A stretch of 64,000 nt of DNA, from NCBI RefSeq assembly GCF_040110915.1, contig NZ_CP157793.1, forward strand, positions 818,939 to 882,938, written 5' to 3'. Each line of letters starts with the position of its first letter. The stretch's first letter is position 1. This document shows positions 48,284 to 57,549 of this stretch, piece after piece. The position numbers were made by a program, and so were the translations under genes. The DNA comes from Stappia sp. GTDB lineage: Bacteria > Pseudomonadota > Alphaproteobacteria > Rhizobiales > Stappiaceae. The notes beneath the pieces are model-generated. The model saw only the letters and a list, made by a program, of their open reading frames with translations, was not told the origin of the DNA and did no database searches.

Positions 48284-49333
48284 ATGTCGGTTTCCATTCG
48301 CGCCCTCACCAAGCGGTTCGGCCCGCATACCGCGCTGGACAATGTGTCGGTGGAGATCGACCCGGGGAGCTTCTTCGTGGTGCTCGGGCCCTCGGGCTGC
48401 GGCAAGTCGACCCTGCTCCGGCTGATCGCCGGCCTCGAGACGCTGGACGCGGGCGAAATCGCCATCGGCGGCGAAACGGTCGCAAGCCCCCGCCATCACG
48501 TGCCGCCGGAAGCGCGCAATGTCGGCGTGGTGTTTCAGTCCTATGCGCTGTGGCCGCACATGAGCGTGCGCGACAATGTGGCGTTTCCGGTGGAAACGGC
48601 CGGCCTGCCCGCGGAAGAGCGCCGGCGGCGCGTGGACACGAGCCTCGAGACGGTCGGTCTCGCCGGGTTTGCAACCCGCAAGCCGGCCTCGCTTTCGGGC
48701 GGCCAGCGCCAGCGCGTCGCCCTGGCGCGCTGTCTCGCCCAGGCCGCGACGACGATCCTGATGGATGAGCCGCTCGCCAACCTCGATCCGCATCTGCGCC
48801 AGGCGATGGAAGAGGAACTGGCCGCCTTTCACCGGGCGAACGGCGCCACCACGCTCTACATCACCCACGATCAGCGCGAGGCCATGGCGCTTGCCGACCG
48901 CATCGCGCTGCTGTGGGAGGGCAGGCTGCTGCAGGCGGACAGTCCCGAAGCGCTCTATCGCCGTCCCGCGAGCGAACGCGTCGCCCGCTTCATCGGCCGC
49001 TCGGCGCTGGTCGACGCGCGGATCGAGTCAACGGACGGTGCATCGGGCAATGTGACCTGCGGGCCGTTTTCGCTGGTCGCCGACCTTGCGCCCGGCACGC
49101 CCGCCGGTCCGGGGCGTCTCGTCCTGCGGCCCGAGGATGTGCGGCTTTCGGGCGAGGCGGAGGCGGTGCGGGGCACGGTGGCGCGGGCGACCTATCGCGG
49201 CGGCTTCTGGGAGGTGGACCTCGACGTGGAGGGCGTGAGCGCCCCGCTGGTTGCGCATGCGCGCGGCCGTGTCGCGCCCGGCGAGCGGGTGCCCGTCGCG
49301 CTCACCGGCGGCTGGGTGCTGCCGCAGGACTGA
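48284..49333 (+). CDS. ABC importer ATPase (FbpC/PotA type)
   Basis: A 349-residue ATPase with Walker A GPSGCGKST (35-43), signature LSGGQRQRVALAR, Walker B TTILMDEPLANLDP, H-loop ITHDQREAMALAD and a C-terminal TOBE domain. It belongs to the Fe(III)/spermidine/2-aminoethylphosphonate importer group. It is encoded on the strand opposite to, and convergent with, the permease and binding-protein genes, yet is the only ATPase near them and most likely energises them. Confidence 0.88.
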   Translation: MSVSIRALTKRFGPHTALDNVSVEIDPGSFFVVLGPSGCGKSTLLRLIAGLETLDAGEIAIGGETVASPRHHVPPEARNVGVVFQSYALWPHMSVRDNVAFPVETAGLPAEERRRRVDTSLETVGLAGFATRKPASLSGGQRQRVALARCLAQAATTILMDEPLANLDPHLRQAMEEELAAFHRANGATTLYITHDQREAMALADRIALLWEGRLLQADSPEALYRRPASERVARFIGRSALVDARIESTDGASGNVTCGPFSLVADLAPGTPAGPGRLVLRPEDVRLSGEAEAVRGTVARATYRGGFWEVDLDVEGVSAPLVAHARGRVAPGERVPVALTGGWVLPQD

Positions 49334-49383
49334 CGCGGGGGTGCCCGGCGGGCACGATGCGCAGCAGCCCTCGGCCATGACCG

Positions 49384-51096
49384 TCAGTCCCGCCAGGGAA
49401 TGGTTCCGGGCGGCACGTGGCGGGCGAGCGCATTGACCGCGATCATCACCACCACCGTCGCCACCACCGTGACGCTCGACATGGCGGCGGCGAGCGTCGT
49501 GTAGCCGCCATCCTCGTAATTGAAGATCGTCGTGCCGATGGTTTCGTTTCCCGCCGACCACAGCAGCGCCGACACGGTGACCTCGTTGTAGGCGGTGAGA
49601 AACACCAGGATCGCGCCCGAGGCCGCCGCCGGCGCCACCAGCGGCGCATAGATGCGGGTGAGACGGCGGGCGAAGCCCGCGCCGCTGACGCGGGCGGCAT
49701 CGTCGAGCGAGCCGTCGATCTGCACATAGGCCGCCGTCACCGACTTCAGCCCGATGGCGAGAAACACGCCGACATAGGCGATCAGGATGATGACGAGCGT
49801 GCCGTAGAGGCTGACGCCGAGACCCGGCAGCGGGCGCAGGAACATCAGGATGAAGGCGATCGACATGACGAGGCCCGGCACCGCGTAGGCGACATCGGCC
49901 TGGGCGGCGAGCGCACCGGCGATACGCTGCGCGGCCCCGCGCCGCACCACGAGGAAATAGCCGAGCAGGATCGACAGGCCGGCGATCAGCACGGCGGCGA
50001 TGCCGGCGATCAGCGTGGAGTTGGCGAAGGCGCGCAGCGTGACGGACTGGCGGAACAGGATTTCCGCGAAATTCGCCAGCGTGAACGTGTCGGCGGCGAG
50101 CGGCAGGCCGTAGGTGCGCACCAGCGCGGTGGCGAGCAGCGAGGCGGCCGGAAGCACAAGCGCGAGCGCAATGAAGCCCCACAGGCCGGCCTCCGCGAGC
50201 GGGCGCATCCGGCCCAGATCGACGGCCAGCGGCTGCTGCGGCAGGCCGACAAGGGCATTGCGCATGCGCGATTGCACCAGAAACTGAAGCGCGATGAGCA
50301 CCAGCGTCACCAGCGCGAGGATCACCGAGATCAGCGCGACGTTGCCGATCACGTCCGGACCGAAGCCGGCGAGCCGGCGCCAGATCAGCACGGGCAGCGT
50401 GGTGTAGCGCGCCGGAATGCCGATCAGCGCATTGATGCCGAAATTGCCGAGCGCGCTGACGAAGGCGAGCATGAAGCCGGCGACAAGCGCGGGCGCGAGC
50501 AGCGGCAGGGTGATGCGCAGGAGCAGGCGCGGGGCGCGTGCGCCGCACACCCGCGCGGCGTCGCTCAACTCGCGCGGAAAGGCCCGCAGCGCGGCGCGGA
50601 CCACGAGAAACACGATGGGCATGTGCTGCAGCGACAGAAGCGCCACCAGCCCGGGCAGCGAATAGACCGGATGGGCGCTGCCCGGCGGCGGGGCGAGGCC
50701 GAGCCATTGCAGCACGGGGCTTGCCGGCCCGAGCGCCTGGCTCCAGGCGATCGCCGTCACATGCGGCGGGATCATCATCGGGATGAGGATCAGAAAGACC
50801 AGCGCGCCCTTGGCGCGGACGTTCGTCAATCCGATGCCGAGCGCAAGCACCGTGCCGACCACGGTGGCCACCAGCGCCGACAGGAAGCTGCTTTCCAGCG
50901 AATTCCAGAGCGCGCGCTGCACGGAGCGGCTGTCGGCCGTCTCCATGAGGGGCGCGAGCGTAAGCGTGCCTTCGGGCGCAAGCCCGACGGCGAACAGAAG
51001 CGCGAGCGGCAGCCCGCAAAACAGCGTGACGACGACGCAAACGGCGGCAAGGGACAGGCCCTCGCCGCCGCGAAACGCGCGAAGCGGTGCGAACAC
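49384..51096 (-). CDS. ABC importer permease with two fused transmembrane domains (FbpB type)
   Basis: A 570-residue permease with about 12 spans. Two BPD_transp_1 units are visible, each with an EAA-like loop (DAARVCGARAPRLLLRITLP and DDAARVSGAGFARRLTRIYAP). Fused permeases of this size are typical of Fe(III) FbpB, ThiP and PhnV-like systems. It begins 3 bases after the binding-protein stop, so the two are cotranscribed. Confidence 0.9.
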   Translation of the reverse strand: MFAPLRAFRGGEGLSLAAVCVVVTLFCGLPLALLFAVGLAPEGTLTLAPLMETADSRSVQRALWNSLESSFLSALVATVVGTVLALGIGLTNVRAKGALVFLILIPMMIPPHVTAIAWSQALGPASPVLQWLGLAPPPGSAHPVYSLPGLVALLSLQHMPIVFLVVRAALRAFPRELSDAARVCGARAPRLLLRITLPLLAPALVAGFMLAFVSALGNFGINALIGIPARYTTLPVLIWRRLAGFGPDVIGNVALISVILALVTLVLIALQFLVQSRMRNALVGLPQQPLAVDLGRMRPLAEAGLWGFIALALVLPAASLLATALVRTYGLPLAADTFTLANFAEILFRQSVTLRAFANSTLIAGIAAVLIAGLSILLGYFLVVRRGAAQRIAGALAAQADVAYAVPGLVMSIAFILMFLRPLPGLGVSLYGTLVIILIAYVGVFLAIGLKSVTAAYVQIDGSLDDAARVSGAGFARRLTRIYAPLVAPAAASGAILVFLTAYNEVTVSALLWSAGNETIGTTIFNYEDGGYTTLAAAMSSVTVVATVVVMIAVNALARHVPPGTIPWRD

Positions 51097-51099
51097 GGA

Positions 51100-52080
51100 T
51101 TATCCGCCGAAGATCTCTTCGAAGGTCATCTTGTTGGCGGCGTCTTCCTCCAGCGCCTTGGCCGGGTCGAAGTCGAGCAGCTTGATGTCCGCGCGATCCG
51201 GGAAGCCGGCCGGCGGCGCGATGTCCGGGTGGGCGGGCAGATAGCCCTGATCCGCGGCAAGCTGCTGCCCCTCGGCCGACAGAAGGAAGTCGATGAAGGC
51301 CTTGGCCGCGTCCGGGTTCCGCGCGGTGGAGAGGATCGCGGCCGGCTCGGTCACCGCCGACACGCCTTCCTCGGGGAAGACGAAGGCGACCGGCGCCCCG
51401 TCCGCCGCGCCGCGGATCGGCAGGAAGTCGACGACGAAGCCGTAGAGCTTCTCGCCGCCGGCGACGGCGCGATAGGTGCCGCCGTTGCCGCCCTGCGGAT
51501 TGGCCCCCTGGTCGGCGAGGCCTTCGTAGTAGTCCCAGCCGAGATCGGGATGGCCGGTGATCGCGGCCATGTGGATGGTCGCCGCTCCCGAGGTGAGCGG
51601 CGAGGGCATGGCGATGCGGTCCTTCGCCTCCGGCTTCAGAAGGTCCTTGTAGGAGGTCGGGATCATCTCGGCGCTGGTGTTGTAGACGATGCCGGTGGTG
51701 ATCAGCTTGGTCGAGAAATAGGTCTTGTCGGCGTCCATGATCGCCGGATCGTAGGCCGAGACGTCGGCGGCCTCATGGGCCATCAGTCGGCCTTCCTGCT
51801 TCAGGCCTTCCATGGTGACCATGTCGGCGATGAGCAGCACGTCGGGCTGGGGATTGCCGGCGGCGAATTCGGCGCGCAGCTTCGCCATGATCTTGGTGGT
51901 GCCGTCGCGCACCCACTCGACCTCGACGTCCGGGTGTTTCGCGACGAAGGCATCCACCGTCTGCTGGGCGTCGGCGTTCGGCTGCGAGGTGTAGAGGACG
52001 AGCTTGCCGGAAACGTCGGCAAGCGCCGGCGTCGCGAGGGTGGCGGCCAGCAGCGTGGCCAGAAGTCTGGTCTTCATCAT
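51100..52080 (-). CDS. Periplasmic solute-binding protein of the ABC importer
   Basis: A 326-residue type II periplasmic binding protein with a Sec signal (cleavage after ALA at about residue 21). Its sequence is like the ferric/2-aminoethylphosphonate group (LVLYTSQPNADAQQTVDAF). The adjacent tyrosine pair that ligates Fe(III) in FbpA is not visible in the region GGEKLYGFVVDFLP, so the substrate may be an organophosphonate or another anion instead of iron. GGGGAGACG precedes the double ATG. No obvious Fur or Irr site is seen upstream. Confidence 0.85.
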   Translation of the reverse strand: MMKTRLLATLLAATLATPALADVSGKLVLYTSQPNADAQQTVDAFVAKHPDVEVEWVRDGTTKIMAKLRAEFAAGNPQPDVLLIADMVTMEGLKQEGRLMAHEAADVSAYDPAIMDADKTYFSTKLITTGIVYNTSAEMIPTSYKDLLKPEAKDRIAMPSPLTSGAATIHMAAITGHPDLGWDYYEGLADQGANPQGGNGGTYRAVAGGEKLYGFVVDFLPIRGAADGAPVAFVFPEEGVSAVTEPAAILSTARNPDAAKAFIDFLLSAEGQQLAADQGYLPAHPDIAPPAGFPDRADIKLLDFDPAKALEEDAANKMTFEEIFGG

Positions 52081-52196
52081 CGTCTCCCCATGGGTCGCGG
52101 CCCGCGGCGCGGGCGATGACGCGCCTTACCAACGCCATGTAACAGTTTGTTGTGCGGCTTCGACGATTTCTACGGGGAAAGACGTATCGCGGCAAA

Positions 52197-53516
52197 TCAG
52201 CCGGCGGTGCGGCGACCCGAAGGCAGCGAACGGCGGGCCGGCGCGGGCGCGGTCTCCGCCTCGCCCCGGCGGCGCTCCGCGTGAGCGATCCCGTCTTGCA
52301 AAGGTCGGTGGGTCGCGGTCCGGGAGGGGGCGGTCGTTTCGGCGTTCGTCTCGTCGCCGGTCTCGGCGCGCGGGGCGAGATCGGCGAGATCCGCCCGCAG
52401 GCCGTTCACCAGCAGCATGGCGGCGCGCGGGGTGATCGCGGCATGCAGGCGCAGGAGATCGCGCATGCGCTCCAGCGGCAGCGTCTCGCCGAACAGGCGC
52501 ACCAGGATGCGGCCCGTGTCGGCGTCGCTCGTACCCAGCGCGCGCAGGCAGGCGACGATGGCCTCGCCGCCCGCGTCGTCGAGAATGCCGGCGGCCACAT
52601 CGGCCGGCAGATCGAGCGTATAGGCGAGGTGGGCCGCGAAGGCGGCCCGCCCCCCCGACAGCGCGGCCTCGACCAGGGACTTCAGCACGTCGGGCTTGAA
52701 ATGCGCGGCAAGGATGCGCGGATCGCCCTTGCGGGCCAGTTCCGACAGGGTGCGCGCCTCGGCCGCCGCGATCGCTTCCATGCGCCCAGCGGCGTCGAGC
52801 GCCAGAAACAAACGAAAGAGCAGCGGCGCGGACAGCGCCTTGCGCCGCGCGAGATCCGGGGCCACCGCCTCGAGCACCTCCGCGCGCGTGATGAGCGCGG
52901 CGAGGGCGTCGTCGTCGGGGGCGATATCGTCGCGGGCGAGCAGCGCGCGCAGGGTGTCGGGGGCCGCTTGCGCGAAGAGGGCCGTCACAACCCGCGCCGG
53001 CAGCGGCCGGCGGTCGGCGATCACGGCGCGCACGGTCTCGGGCCCACGCGTCACGCGGTTGACGAGCGAGGCCTCGGCGATGGGTTGCGGCGTGGCCAGC
53101 GCGGCGGCCGACACTTCCGGGTCCGGGTCGAAGGCGAGCAGCGCCAGGCAGCCGTTCGGCGCATGCGGATAGGGCGCGAGCAGGCGTGCGATGATCCGGC
53201 GATGGGGCACGGGCGTGTCGCGCAGCAACTGGCGGAACAGCTCCTCGAACTGCTGGCGTTCGCGCGGCGTATGCGCGGAGGCCGCCACATAGAGCTCCGT
53301 CGCGGCGAGCAGCACATGGGCCTTGCGGGTGCGCCCGCCCTCATAGGGCAGATCCACGACCCCCTCCATCGGCAAAACGCCGGAGGGTCTGGACGCCGAC
53401 GCCCCGCCGTCGGCCGGCGTGCGAGGGTCCTTGCGCGGATCGGTGGGGCTCTTCACGGGTGTCGACACGGTCGGAAACGGAGACGCTGAACAGGGACGGC
53501 CGCGCCGTCGGACCAC
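52197..53516 (-). CDS. DUF2336 protein (start uncertain)
   Basis: A 439-residue protein if translated from GTG 53516. The DUF2336 region of short helical, HEAT-like repeats (RRIIARLLAPYPHAPNGCLA, DPDPEVSAAALA, ALITRAEVLEAVAPDLARR) fills residues 65-380. The ends are disordered. Other starts (GTG about 53457, ATG about 53369) are possible because none has a clear ribosome-binding site. The family function is unknown. Two CtrA-type sequences lie in the divergent upstream region. Confidence 0.72.
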   Translation of the reverse strand: MVRRRGRPCSASPFPTVSTPVKSPTDPRKDPRTPADGGASASRPSGVLPMEGVVDLPYEGGRTRKAHVLLAATELYVAASAHTPRERQQFEELFRQLLRDTPVPHRRIIARLLAPYPHAPNGCLALLAFDPDPEVSAAALATPQPIAEASLVNRVTRGPETVRAVIADRRPLPARVVTALFAQAAPDTLRALLARDDIAPDDDALAALITRAEVLEAVAPDLARRKALSAPLLFRLFLALDAAGRMEAIAAAEARTLSELARKGDPRILAAHFKPDVLKSLVEAALSGGRAAFAAHLAYTLDLPADVAAGILDDAGGEAIVACLRALGTSDADTGRILVRLFGETLPLERMRDLLRLHAAITPRAAMLLVNGLRADLADLAPRAETGDETNAETTAPSRTATHRPLQDGIAHAERRRGEAETAPAPARRSLPSGRRTAG

Positions 53517-53569
53517 GGGCGTCGCGCGGCCTGAAGACCGCCCGACCGGTTCAAAGTCTCAGAAAAGAA

Positions 53570-53585
53570 TTAGCGAGCTGTTAAA
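53570..53585. promoter_or_regulatory. Near-consensus CtrA-type site
   Basis: TTAGCGAGCTGTTAAA has TTAG-N7-TTAA, one mismatch from the CtrA consensus. It is 54 bases upstream of the DUF2336 start on the divergent side. Confidence 0.4.
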
Positions 53586-53672
53586 CATGTTGGCCGCGCA
53601 CGGCCGCCTGCGCCGCAGGGATCTCCGCACCCCCTCAGGCTCGCTTGCAAATTGCATTGCCGCAAGGCGCTC

Positions 53673-53688
53673 TTAACAGCTTGTTAAC
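53673..53688. promoter_or_regulatory. Perfect CtrA-type site (TTAA-N7-TTAAC)
   Basis: TTAACAGCTTGTTAAC fits the full consensus and is also nearly palindromic. It lies about 100 bases before the small gene at 53789 and 160 bases from DUF2336. Confidence 0.6.
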
Positions 53689-53788
53689 CCTGACTCGCGC
53701 CTACTGACCTTGCGGCAGGGCGATGAGCGGCCGGCCGCCGGCCCCGGACACGGCACGCGATCCTGCGCCGGGGCGCATGGAGGATGCC

Positions 53789-54001
53789 ATGGGCACTGTG
53801 CTGACTTTCGATGCCACAGCACGCCCGGCGCGCTCTGTCGAGCGTCGGGCACCGCGCAGCGGAGCGGACTGCGGCGAGATTATTCTCTTTCCCGGCGTGC
53901 GCATGGAGCGGCATGCGCTTGATCTCGCCGCACGAATCGGGCGCAACAGTTCGGGCGATCCGCAACGCGGCGCGGATCGGGACACCGGACGCACGCTCTG
54001 A
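53789..54001 (+). CDS. Small conserved-looking hypothetical protein
   Basis: A 70-residue protein. ATG 53789 has GGAGG 6 bases upstream, better than the earlier in-frame ATGs at 53723 and 53777. The GEIILFPGVRMERH block resembles short alphaproteobacterial proteins of unknown function. It has no membrane span. Promoter-proximal CtrA-type DNA suggests cell-cycle control. Confidence 0.6.
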   Translation: MGTVLTFDATARPARSVERRAPRSGADCGEIILFPGVRMERHALDLAARIGRNSSGDPQRGADRDTGRTL

Positions 54002-54085
54002 CACGGATGCGTGCCGACATGGACGCACGCTGAAGCCGGGCGGGATGCGCCCGGCGGCAAGGCCCGCGAGCGGAAAGGCGGGGGA

Positions 54086-54916
54086 GTGACGACCACATCG
54101 AGGCGATGCGCGGCGCATCGGTGCCGCACGGCGGTCGCCCTGGCCTGCGTCGGACTTGCGCTCGCGGCCTGTCAGCGGCCGACGGGCGATTTCGGGCGCG
54201 CCGCCCCTTCCGTCGTTCACGACAGGCTGATGCCGCAAGCGGGGGCCGAACTGGCGACACGGCGCGGCGAGCCGGTGTCGCGCTTCAATCTCACCGACGA
54301 CGAACGCGAGCTGCGCGACCGGGGCTGGACGCTGATCCGCCCGCCGTCCTCCAAGGACTGGATCGAGGGCAGCCGCACCGAGCTGATGCGCACCCGCATC
54401 CTGCCCGAGACCGGCGGAAGCGCGGATGCGAACCGCTACTATGCCTATCTGCGCTCCGACCGCTACGCCTCCAGCGAAGTGCGCTACGACCGGGTCATCG
54501 CCGATGTGACGGCGGACGCCGCCCTCGTCGATCCGTTCTGCCGCGTGGTGATGCGGGTGGAAAAGGCCGATCAGGAACGCCTGCGCGCGCTCGGCCGGCG
54601 CAAGGTGTCGACGGCGGAGGAACTCGCCGGCGCCCAGGCGCGGGTGTGGGAAAACCGCCGCTACACGGATTGGGCGGCCCAGGCGCTGCGCTACCGGCTG
54701 GTCTCCTATCGGCAGGCGATCGACGCGCTGGAGATCGAGACCCCCTCGAGCGACAAGGTCTGGGACGCCAACACCGCCTGGAAGCGTCTGGCGGCCGAGA
54801 TCATCCGCCTGGAAAAGGGCTGCGACGACGACAACCGCTACGGCCAGAGCGAGCCGCCGCGCCGCTCGCGCATCTATTCCAACTGGGGCACGGAGCGCGC
54901 CGCACCGCAGAAGTAG
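54086..54916 (+). CDS. Hypothetical lipoprotein
   Basis: A 276-residue protein with a lipoprotein signal (lipobox ALAAC, Cys near 29). The mature part is rich in charged residues and helices (RYYAYLRSDRYASSEVRYDR, YRLVSYRQAIDALEIE). I do not recognise a family. GTG 54086 was chosen because it gives a normal-length signal peptide. ATG 54011 is an alternative with an unusually long leader. Confidence 0.7.
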   Translation: MTTTSRRCAAHRCRTAVALACVGLALAACQRPTGDFGRAAPSVVHDRLMPQAGAELATRRGEPVSRFNLTDDERELRDRGWTLIRPPSSKDWIEGSRTELMRTRILPETGGSADANRYYAYLRSDRYASSEVRYDRVIADVTADAALVDPFCRVVMRVEKADQERLRALGRRKVSTAEELAGAQARVWENRRYTDWAAQALRYRLVSYRQAIDALEIETPSSDKVWDANTAWKRLAAEIIRLEKGCDDDNRYGQSEPPRRSRIYSNWGTERAAPQK

Positions 54917-54943
54917 CGCGGACCGGCGCCGGAGAGGCGCCCG

Positions 54944-56266
54944 CTACCGGTAGAGATCGGCGCGTGTCAGGGGAATGGCGGGCGGTCCCTTCGCGGTCTT
55001 TCCGGCAAGCGTCTGATAGATGCGCGCCGACCCGCGATGGAAGGTAAGGGCGCAGCCGCCGAGATAGGCGACCCACAAGCGATAAAGCTCGGGACCGGCC
55101 AGCGCTTCTGCCTCCGCGCGGCGTGCCGTCAGCCGCTCGCACCACACCTGCGTCGTGCGTTCGTAGTGCTGACGCCAGTTCTCCACGTCCTGCACCTCGA
55201 AGCCGGCCTTCTCCATCTCCGCGACCGTGTGGCCGATGTCGTCCAGTTCGCCGCCGGGAAAGATGTACTTCTGCAGGGCGCGTTGCTCTGGGCGCTTGAT
55301 CAGCCGGCGCCGTCGGCGTTTCGCGCGCCGGGAGATCGCGTGGTTCAGGAACAGCCCGTTCGGCGCCAGCAGCCGCTGGACGGTCGCGAAATAGGCGGGG
55401 ATGTTGTCGAGCCCGATGTGCTCGTACATGCCCACCGACACGATCTTGTCGAACTGACCGGTGAGATCGCGGTAATCCTTGAGTTCGAAGGTCACCCGGT
55501 CGGCGATCCCGAGCGCTTGCGCCTTCGCGCGGGCGAAGGCGAGTTGCTCTTCCGACAGGGTGACGCCATGCCCGGTGACGCCATGGTGGCGCACGGCGTG
55601 GCACAGCAGGCCGCCCCAGCCGCAGCCGATGTCGAGCAGCGTCTCCCCGGGCGTCAGCCGCAGCTTGCGGCAGGTGACCTCGAGCTTGGTCTGCTGGGCT
55701 TCCTCCAGCGTCGCCTCGGGGGAGGGGAAGCAGGCGCAGGAATATTGCATCTCCGGATCGAGGAAGAGGCGGTAGAAGTCGTTGCCGACATCGTAGTGAA
55801 AGCCGATGAAGCGCTTGTTGTCGCGCGCCCCCTGGCGCGTCCGCCCGTCGGCGGCGCCGGCAAAGCCGCGCGTCGCGTCCGGCGAGATGGCCGGCGCGGT
55901 GAGGAGCGGCCAGGCGGCGCGGGCGAGCGTGGCCTTGCCCAGCTTGCGCAGACGCCGCCGCGCCGCCCGGTCGATGGCGAAGGGACGACCGATGTCGATG
56001 AGCGTGCCGCCGGAGATGTCGATGTGACCGTGGGCGTAGTGGCGGATCAGGCGGTCGAGCGACGGCCGGCGCAGCAGCGAGGGCAACACGCCGGGCGCGT
56101 TGATCTCGAGCATCAGATCCGGCACGACGGTCTGCCCCAGCGGTTCGATCGAACCGTCCCACAGGCGCACGGAGAAATGCGCGTCCATCGCGGACCGCAC
56201 GAGGCCGAGAAGATGCCGCGTCGCCGCGAGCGTTTTCGCGTCCCGGCCGGTCGTCGGTTCGCTCAT
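54944..56266 (-). CDS. cfa: Cyclopropane-fatty-acyl-phospholipid synthase
   Basis: A 440-residue S-adenosylmethionine-dependent enzyme that adds a methylene bridge to cis-unsaturated phospholipid acyl chains. The SAM site is LLDIGCGWGGLLCHA. The bicarbonate/active-site region SVGMYEHIGLDNIPAYF and FIFPGGE-like KYIFPGGELDDIG are present. The N-terminal lipid-binding part is complete. It converges on the lipoprotein gene. Confidence 0.9.
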   Translation of the reverse strand: MSEPTTGRDAKTLAATRHLLGLVRSAMDAHFSVRLWDGSIEPLGQTVVPDLMLEINAPGVLPSLLRRPSLDRLIRHYAHGHIDISGGTLIDIGRPFAIDRAARRRLRKLGKATLARAAWPLLTAPAISPDATRGFAGAADGRTRQGARDNKRFIGFHYDVGNDFYRLFLDPEMQYSCACFPSPEATLEEAQQTKLEVTCRKLRLTPGETLLDIGCGWGGLLCHAVRHHGVTGHGVTLSEEQLAFARAKAQALGIADRVTFELKDYRDLTGQFDKIVSVGMYEHIGLDNIPAYFATVQRLLAPNGLFLNHAISRRAKRRRRRLIKRPEQRALQKYIFPGGELDDIGHTVAEMEKAGFEVQDVENWRQHYERTTQVWCERLTARRAEAEALAGPELYRLWVAYLGGCALTFHRGSARIYQTLAGKTAKGPPAIPLTRADLYR

Positions 56267-56290
56267 GGGTCGGTCCTCTTTCGATGCGGC

Positions 56291-56893
56291 CTAGAAGTCG
56301 CGCAGGGTGGGGGCGGGCGTCTCCTCGCCAAGCGTCGCGCAGCGCGCGGCCTCCAGTTCCGCGATGATCCGCGCGCGGTTGAGCGGATCGCCGTCGAAGG
56401 CGCGCAGCAGCGCATAGCCCTGGATTTCCGCGGTTTCGATCACGATCAGATCCTCAAGCCCCGGAGGCGGGTTTTCCCGGAGCAGGCTCAATTGTTGCGG
56501 CGTGAGAACCAGCACGTCGAGCCGGCCGTCGTTGCCGGACGTGCGGTCGTTGAGACTGTAGACGGCCTCGCCCCTTGCATTGAACAGGGCGAAGGACCAG
56601 AAGGGCGGCGGCAGGGCCGCCTCGATGCGCAGCGGCCCGCGCGCAAGGTCGAAGCGGCAGGCCGCATGCAGCATCTGCGGATCGAGCAGCGGCAGCGGCT
56701 CGGCGCCCGCGCGCGTTTCCGGCAGGCGGTTGAACACGCCGTCGGGGCCGAAGACCGCCACGCGCGCATGCGCGGTCTGAGGCACGACGGCGGGAACGCT
56801 CATCACCGCGGCGACATGCACGATGCCGCCGAGAAACAGTCCGGCCAGCGCGATCGCGCCCCAGCGGGCGAAGCGGAGGGCGTGCGGGCTCAT
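56291..56893 (-). CDS. DUF1254-type membrane protein
   Basis: A 200-residue protein with an N-terminal membrane segment (about 12-32) and a DUF1254-like domain (RVAVFGPDGVFNRLPE, FALFNARGEAVYSLNDR). It starts with an ATGA overlap inside the DUF1214 gene, so the pair is translationally coupled. Such pairs are common in Rhizobiales but without known function. Confidence 0.8.
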   Translation of the reverse strand: MSPHALRFARWGAIALAGLFLGGIVHVAAVMSVPAVVPQTAHARVAVFGPDGVFNRLPETRAGAEPLPLLDPQMLHAACRFDLARGPLRIEAALPPPFWSFALFNARGEAVYSLNDRTSGNDGRLDVLVLTPQQLSLLRENPPPGLEDLIVIETAEIQGYALLRAFDGDPLNRARIIAELEAARCATLGEETPAPTLRDF

Positions 56894-57549
56894 CGGCAGC
56901 GTCCCCGCCGGATCTCGGGCATCGGCACATTGGCGACGCCGGTGCCGGTGGTGAGCGGCGTGTCGTAGAGCCGCAACGCGAGCACAAGACCGTCGGCGTC
57001 CGGCGCGGTGGGCAGCCAGTTGCCGGGCCGCGCTCGCGCGGCGGTGCGGATCTCGAAGGTGCCGTCCGGCCGGCGCAGGATCTGCCGGCTGTGAAGGCCG
57101 GCGCGCGGATTGACCGTTTCGGTCAGCCTGAGCGATGCGTCCAGCGCCGTCAGCGTCCACAGCCGGGCCGGGGCGGCCTTGCCCGTGATCAGATATTCGC
57201 AGGCCGGGGTGAGGGGCGCGCCGGCGCTGTCGGTCGTGGCGAAGAAGATCAGCCCCTCGCCGGAGGCCAGCGGCACGCGGCCGGTGCGCGCGTGCGTCGC
57301 GGCGGAATAGGGATCGGCCTCGGGCGTGCCCTCCACGGGATGCGCCTCCCACGCGCCAAGCCGCAACCGGTCGAAGGTCGCGCCGCGCTCGATGGCGAGA
57401 TAGGCGCTGCCGAGCCCCGACACCAGCGCGATCGTCAGCACCGCCGCCAGCGTGGCGGCGAGGCTGCGGCGCGGACGGGCGAGGATCGGGGGAACCGGAT
57501 CGGCGCGATACCCGTCGGTTTCCGGATTGCGATCAAGGGCAAGGGTCAC
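56890..57549 (-). CDS. DUF1214 membrane protein
   Basis: A 219-residue protein with an N-terminal membrane span (about 31-50) and the DUF1214 beta-rich domain (NPRAGLHSRQILRRPDGTFEI, GNWLPTAPDADGLVLALRLYD). GTG 57549 overlaps the last codons of the PBP1A gene by four bases (GTGA) and its own end overlaps the DUF1254 gene. The three form one operon. Confidence 0.83.
   Translation of the reverse strand: MTLALDRNPETDGYRADPVPPILARPRRSLAATLAAVLTIALVSGLGSAYLAIERGATFDRLRLGAWEAHPVEGTPEADPYSAATHARTGRVPLASGEGLIFFATTDSAGAPLTPACEYLITGKAAPARLWTLTALDASLRLTETVNPRAGLHSRQILRRPDGTFEIRTAARARPGNWLPTAPDADGLVLALRLYDTPLTTGTGVANVPMPEIRRGRCR

Noticed and set aside
49417-52119. 900-residue plus-strand frame opposite the ABC permease and binding protein genes
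   Set aside because: Shadow frame. The translation is hydrophilic, His/Arg/Asp-rich and without any domain.
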